A stretch of DNA of 10,896 nt from Euperipatoides rowelli. Taxonomy: Eukaryota > Onychophora > Udeonychophora > Euonychophora > Peripatopsidae. The position numbers and the translations under genes were made by a program. Where the stretch lies: assembly GCA_003024985.2 (NCBI GenBank), contig PXIH01S0000454.1. One strand, written 5' to 3'. Below, in pieces: positions 7,208 through 10,896 of this stretch (positions within the stretch are counted from its first letter, which is position 1; the number at the start of each line of letters is the position of its first letter). The notes beneath the pieces are model-generated. The model saw only the letters and a list, made by a program, of their open reading frames with translations. It was not told the DNA's origin and made no database searches.

Positions 7208-7372
7208 CATGTCAACCTTGGGAGACACTACCTTCGTCGTCTCCTTGTGAAAAGTGTTTTTGTGATAATGGTGTGATCACTTGTGCTGAGTTACAATGTA
7301 CAGAAGCTAAAGTGCCCCCTGGCTGTCAACTTATCAAAGTGAAAGATGAATGTTGCCTTGTCATTAGATGCT
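7208..7372 (+). CDS. VWC-domain exon 2 of the same gene
   Basis: This exon encodes a second complete VWC module. It is bounded by ATTTTAG and GTAAGT, a perfect donor core. The split codon G+CA gives Ala, then CQPWETLPSSSPCEKCFCDN and onward to ECCLVIRC. Its ten cysteines occupy exactly the same 54-residue positions as in the exon at 3694-3858 (1, 13, 16, 18, 25, 30, 39, 48, 49, 54), with no gaps. I count 17 of 54 identical residues, ten of them cysteine, plus a conserved PGC. Exon length (165 nt) and phase (1/1) are also identical, which points to an old tandem exon duplication. The proline after the CC pair is replaced by Leu. Its neighbours are a 42-nt and a 27-nt linker exon. Further VWC exons probably follow outside the window. 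Confidence 0.9.
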
Positions 7373-7950
7373 GTAAGTAATACTTGATTTTACAGTTTAT
7401 AAATTTCTTTATTTTTCAGTAACTTTAAACATTTTTAATTCTTTATCAAACATTGCAATCAAATTTAGTGTAGAATCAGTGTCTAAAATTTTTAATGTAC
7501 TAAAATTAAGTCATTAATGGGTTAAATTTCGAACTATTCACATTTTTCTAAAATTTCTGTACAATTAATTAATTGAAAGTTGTTTATTATTAACATAAAA
7601 ACTTGGTCACATGCAATGATTTTTAATTTACAATTAAACATTAAATAAAAAAAAAAATATTGTAAAAGTTTGACTTGTGTTTCCCCCCAAAGCAAAATAA
7701 TGTTGCTAAATATTTCCACATACCGTATATATGATAATTGGATATAAAATGCTGTAGGTATTTTGAGAAAAGTAACTTTCTAATTTCCATTACTTTTATA
7801 AATTACAAATTAGTTACTAGCTAAAATAACTTTTTACAGTTACAAATTAAAAAAAATAAAATAAAATGCTGCTAGTGATTTGTTATACTCCAAAGTTATC
7901 CTATTCCAGCTGTCCTCTACTAACCTTTTAATTTTTTTTTTCCCTTTTAG
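7373..7950 (+). other. Intron 4, no gene seen
   Basis: This 578-bp intron is A+T-rich with no recognisable element. Its 3' end carries a long T/C tract (TTTTTTTTTTCCCTTTTAG), a strong acceptor. A 61-codon minus-strand frame at 7534-7719 has low-complexity composition and is not supported. Confidence 0.55.
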
Positions 7951-7977
7951 CTATCAAAATGTCTCCTCAAGATGCAG
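7951..7977 (+). CDS. Tiny linker exon (27 nt) after VWC exon 2
   Basis: A strong acceptor (TTTTTCCCTTTTAG) and a strong donor (GCAG/GTCAGT) enclose 27 nt. With the T carried from the previous exon it reads SIKMSPQDA, then passes a G on. It repeats the pattern of the 42-nt linker exon: short, length divisible by three, phase 1 at both ends, GTCAGT donor, directly after a VWC exon. A VWC exon would be expected next, but none is seen before 10896. Exons this short are often missed by gene predictors, and transcript evidence would settle it. Confidence 0.6.
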
Positions 7978-8282
7978 GTCAGTTTTAATTTTTTAAGGTT
8001 ACTGCACATTTTGAATTCATTTAATGAGGTGTAACAATCATTACTTAACAGTATTTGCATAATCTAATATATACAGTAGTTTGGAATTTATGTTGAAATA
8101 CCTGTTTGTTTTCTACTTTTGAAAGATATGATCACTTAGTATTGTCTCACAGTTTTAATTAATCAGTCAGATTTACCTGTATTAATTTAGACGACTCTGC
8201 ATGTTAGGACATGTTATAGGCTTTAATTAAAATCTAAATTCCATATCTAATAACTGTTAATTGCAAATTATGAGCTATACTA
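7978..8282 (+). other. Start of intron 5, no gene seen
   Basis: A+T-rich intron sequence with no exon in phase 1 and no recognisable repeat. If the exon model is right, intron 5 continues past the right edge of the window (at least 2.9 kb). Confidence 0.5.
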
Positions 8283-8286
8283 TTAA

Positions 8287-9486
8287 GGGGGTTACCTGCT
8301 ATAGCAGACTAATTTTTTAAATTATTCACATTTAACCAAACTTTAAGCACTTATATAATATGTTGGTGAAATGTAATTGTTTATAAAATTTTAGAGGGCT
8401 GCTAGTTACCATTGCCTTGGAAATGGCCACCATATTGGTTCTTAGTCATTTTGCTCCATTTTGTATGGAAAATTTACAGAACTAAAAACTTGTAACAAAG
8501 TTTTATCTAATCTTAAATGTCTAGTATGCAATGATATACTTATTTTTTGAAAATTTTGATTTTTAAATTCAGTTTTAGCATCAACAAGAGATAAGTAAAC
8601 TTTTACAATTTTTCGCAATTTACTGTTTACATCATATTTAATCTTCAAATGTATTTAAATGCTTCAAACTTAATTATTGCATTCATTGATATCTTTATCT
8701 TTATCCAAAGTTTCAGATCAATATCTCTTTCACAGGCAAAAATATCAAAAGCGCAACTTTCAAAATTTGTTTTGAAAATTCAATTTTGAGATATTTCAAT
8801 TCAAACATGTACAGTATTTCAATTTTACGGTCGATTATAATCATTGCTGAGTGAAATGGCAGTACTGGGATCTCTAGAACTTAATTATGTTTTTATTTTT
8901 TTTATCCAAATTTATGAAGAGTATAATTTTTTTTTTTATAAGTCTTCGTGTTTTTATAAGCACAAATTGTAAGTGGCAGTATCGGCCATTTTGTTTACAA
9001 GTTGTTGACGTAGCGCAAAATCCGTAATATTTTAACAAATTAGCACTCAAATTCTATATTCAGAAACAACATTGACGTCGAATTTAAATACCCTGTAAAT
9101 GTAAATGTTACCCCAACAGCAACATCACTAATTATATGACGTAAACCACCTTTTTTAAAAGTCAGAAAATAAATAATTTTTTTTACCGATAGAATTATTG
9201 CTTAAAAAAAATATTTAAATGCAGCTTACATATCAAAAAACGTGGTCTTTCTACCGTAATGAAATCATGCATTTTAGGGCTGTTTTTACTCAGATTTTTC
9301 ATTTTTTTTTATTAAAAATTAAAGAGGTAGCGTTAACAAAATCAACCATTTTACATCTTAGAATTATTTACAGTAGGTTATAATTTTGGTATTTTTTTTT
9401 AGAATAAGACGGAGAATTTAAAAATGCTGAAAACTAAAATTGCTATTTTTAAAGCATTTTCTCATTGTTATAGCCGTATACCCCCC
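8287..9486. mobile_element. 1200-bp non-autonomous DNA transposon flanked by TTAA
   Basis: The left end reads GGGGGTTACCTGCTATAGC. The right end read inward is GGGGGGTATACGGCTATAAC. These are imperfect terminal inverted repeats of about 20 bp. Both ends are flanked by TTAA (8283-8286 and 9487-9490), a 4-bp target-site duplication. TTAA targeting is known for piggyBac and for some other superfamilies such as Sola; the G-run terminus does not let me choose. A shared TA inside TTAA would also permit a Tc1/mariner-like reading. The interior has no transposase-like frame: the only notable one, 68 codons on the minus strand at 8442-8648, has no recognisable motif. The element lies in intron 5 of the VWC gene. 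Confidence 0.65.
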
Positions 9487-9490
9487 TTAA

Positions 9491-9708
9491 CTGTGGTGAT
9501 GGATTTTATTAAATTTGGTTTTAAAGGGAAAGTTTAAAGAAATTATTAAACTTTATCAATATTCTCCAATATTAGGGACAGCTGAAAGAGTGACTGGTTA
9601 TTTAAATAATTTTGCTTTTCATTTTGGGTCAGTAAAAGAAATTAGATTGCCAGTCATAATTAAACCCATTCTTATATAGAAGAAAAAAAACTGCATTATA
9701 ACAAATTG
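9491..9708. other. Spacer between two transposons, no gene seen
   Basis: A+T-rich sequence between the TTAA-flanked element and the following hAT element. It ends with the 8-bp target-site duplication acaaattg (9701-9708). Confidence 0.5.
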
Positions 9709-10282
9709 TAGGGTTGCCATATTCTAAGAACCCAAAAAGAGGGCATTTTTTAAAAAAAAAAATAGTTTAGGTGCCACTTTATTGGCGGGGGGGGGGGGGG
9801 GGGGGAAGCCTAAATCAAAGTGTCTAGGTCTAACATATTTAATCCTAAATGTTACCTAATGCCAGTGCAATCATGATTGCATTTACTTTAATTCTACCTA
9901 AGCAACAAATATATGTTTAAAAAAAACGTTTTATTATTTTCACAAGTGAAATTTACACAGCTAATGCAATTTATAAAAATAATTTTATCTTTATATTAAT
10001 TAATCATTTGAATTTTTTTTTGTCATAGCCAGATAGCCTATTTGTCAGAAGAACCAATTTTATTTAGTCGAGACAAACACAGGAGCTACAATAAATAAAA
10101 ACATGTCAAATAATTAGACACATTTCATCTTTTTTTTTTTTAACATGTGAAAAATGAATAAAAATTGTAAAATGATAGAAAAGAGAGCAAAATAGGCTTA
10201 TTCAAAAAATCCTCCCGGACGTTTTTTTTTTTAGTTGAAAAAGAGGACATGTCCTGTTAAAAGAGGACATCTGGCAACCCTA
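9709..10282. mobile_element. Non-autonomous hAT-type transposon, 574 bp, perfect 8-bp duplication
   Basis: The ends are TAGGGTTGCCA (9709-9719) and TGGCAACCCTA (10272-10282), an 11-bp perfect terminal inverted repeat. They are flanked by identical 8-bp copies of acaaattg (9701-9708 and 10283-10290). TAGGG/CAGGG-type ends with 8-bp duplications are diagnostic of hAT elements. Subterminal motifs AAAAAGAGGGCAT on the left and AAAAAGAGGACAT and AAAAGAGGACAT on the right repeat in direct orientation, and a perfect palindrome AGGACATGTCCT lies at 10244-10255; these may be transposase-binding sites. There is no coding capacity. A G19 tract lies inside. The perfect duplication suggests a fairly recent insertion. 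Confidence 0.88.
9787..9805. repeat. G19 homopolymer tract inside the hAT element
   Basis: Nineteen consecutive G, capable of G-quadruplex formation. It equals in length the C19 tract in intron 3, though both lengths may be affected by sequencing or assembly. Confidence 0.9.
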
Positions 10283-10398
10283 ACAAATTGTACATTTAGA
10301 ATATTGGGTGAATGCAAATATATACAAATCAGCTAAAGCAAAAAAAAATGACTAAAACAGGTACCATATGTTAAATATATATAAAGTATATTCTAGAT

Positions 10399-10631
10399 CA
10401 GGGTTCTTGAACCTTTTTTCGTTTACCGCCCACTTTTACATATTTTGCACAAATTTAAATATGCCACCGCCCACCTTGACTTCATGTCAGATTTGATGAG
10501 TTTTTTTTTTTTGGTTGACTGGACGTTTTGAGCCTTTTTTTTTTGGTATTTTTTTAGTAAATTCATTACAGCCCACCAAAAATCGTAAAACGCCAACTGG
10601 TGGGTGTTCTGGACCAGGCTGAAGAACCCTG
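10399..10631. mobile_element. Non-autonomous hAT-type element, 233 bp, perfect 8-bp duplication
   Basis: The left end is CAGGGTTCTTGAACC and the right end read inward is CAGGGTTCTTCAGCC, an inverted repeat of about 15 bp with two mismatches. Identical ttctagat copies flank it (10391-10398 and 10632-10639). The interior is richer in G+C near the ends, with GCCCACC/GGTGGG-type subterminal motifs (around 10425, 10465, 10571 and 10598). No coding capacity. The structure is that of a typical hAT miniature element. Confidence 0.87.
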
Positions 10632-10669
10632 TTCTAGATGTTTTAGCACCTCAAAAAAACATTCTAGAT

Positions 10670-10896
10670 GAGTGGTTCCCAAACTTATTTCTGAAAGTTA
10701 CTTTTCAGAAAAACAATTGCTCAGCGGCTCCTTTGGAAATCTACATGTTTTAAGCAAACAAACAGATGCAGTGATGAATTGATGTTTGTATTTTATAAGT
10801 CTTGTGACTTTTTACAGTCATAAGGAAATATTGTACATATTAATAAAAAAAAAGATATAAAATATTAAAATACAATATGAAATTAAAAGCAAATAG
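10670..10896. mobile_element. Left end of another hAT-like element, running off the window
   Basis: Position 10670 begins GAGTGGTTCCCAAACTTATT, followed downstream by CAGCGGCTCCTTTGG. This closely resembles the CAGTGGTTCCCAAACTT ends with a GCGGC-ACCCTTTGG-like inner block that I know from hAT elements. The first base is G instead of C. The eight bases before it are ttctagat (10662-10669). No inverted right end is seen before 10896, so the element is truncated by the window or degraded. Confidence 0.5.

Noticed and set aside
7534-8648. Minus-strand frames at 7534-7719 and 8442-8648
   Set aside because: They have an A+T-driven composition. The second lies in the TTAA-flanked element but shows no transposase motif.
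1-10896. CRISPR array, tRNA, rRNA or bacterial operon
   Set aside because: No regularly spaced identical repeats with unique spacers, no cloverleaf, no rRNA-like block and no prokaryotic gene organisation were seen.

Overview
The window is animal nuclear DNA. It is very A+T-rich and gene-sparse, has spliceosomal introns with GT..AG borders, and is crowded with degenerate DNA transposons. There are no bacterial operons, ribosome-binding sites, rRNA or tRNA. An invertebrate is most likely. A mollusc is a reasonable but unproven guess, because the Helitron-like element carries about 160-bp internal tandem units like those of the bivalve 'pearl' elements.

One gene can be supported. It lies on the + strand and encodes a secreted or extracellular protein built from von Willebrand factor type C (VWC) modules. 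A possible signal-peptide exon (3033-3120) is followed by VWC exon 1 (3694-3858), a 42-nt linker exon (4071-4112), VWC exon 2 (7208-7372) and a 27-nt linker exon (7951-7977). The gene then runs off the right edge. All internal exons begin and end in phase 1. Both VWC exons are exactly 165 nt, and their ten cysteines fall at identical positions. The gene therefore looks like an alternating domain/linker exon array that can gain, lose or skip modules without breaking frame.

Region by region: 1-516 ends in a probable transposon terminus with a perfect hairpin. 1321-1767 is a hAT-type non-autonomous element with a nearly perfect 8-bp target-site duplication. 1983-2609 is a minisatellite of about 11-12 units of 45-60 bp, each with an AAGCTT-like core, probably inside a mobile element. 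3225-3634 holds a decayed minus-strand coding fragment of unknown family inside intron 1. The 3.1-kb intron 3 holds two further small open segments on the minus strand (4481-4648 and 6032-6256), a perfect RFX X-box consensus (4756-4769), a complete 495-bp Helitron-like element (5530-6024) and a C19 tract. Intron 5 contains a 1200-bp element flanked by TTAA (8287-9486), a 574-bp hAT element with a perfect 8-bp duplication (9709-10282, with a G19 tract), a 233-bp hAT element with a perfect 8-bp duplication (10399-10631), and the start of another hAT-like element (from 10670).

Nothing suggests a complex multi-gene system. The most interesting points are the modular VWC gene, the tandem-unit Helitron, and the decayed antisense coding fragment whose parent family I could not recognise. 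All coordinates were counted by hand, and no database search was possible.
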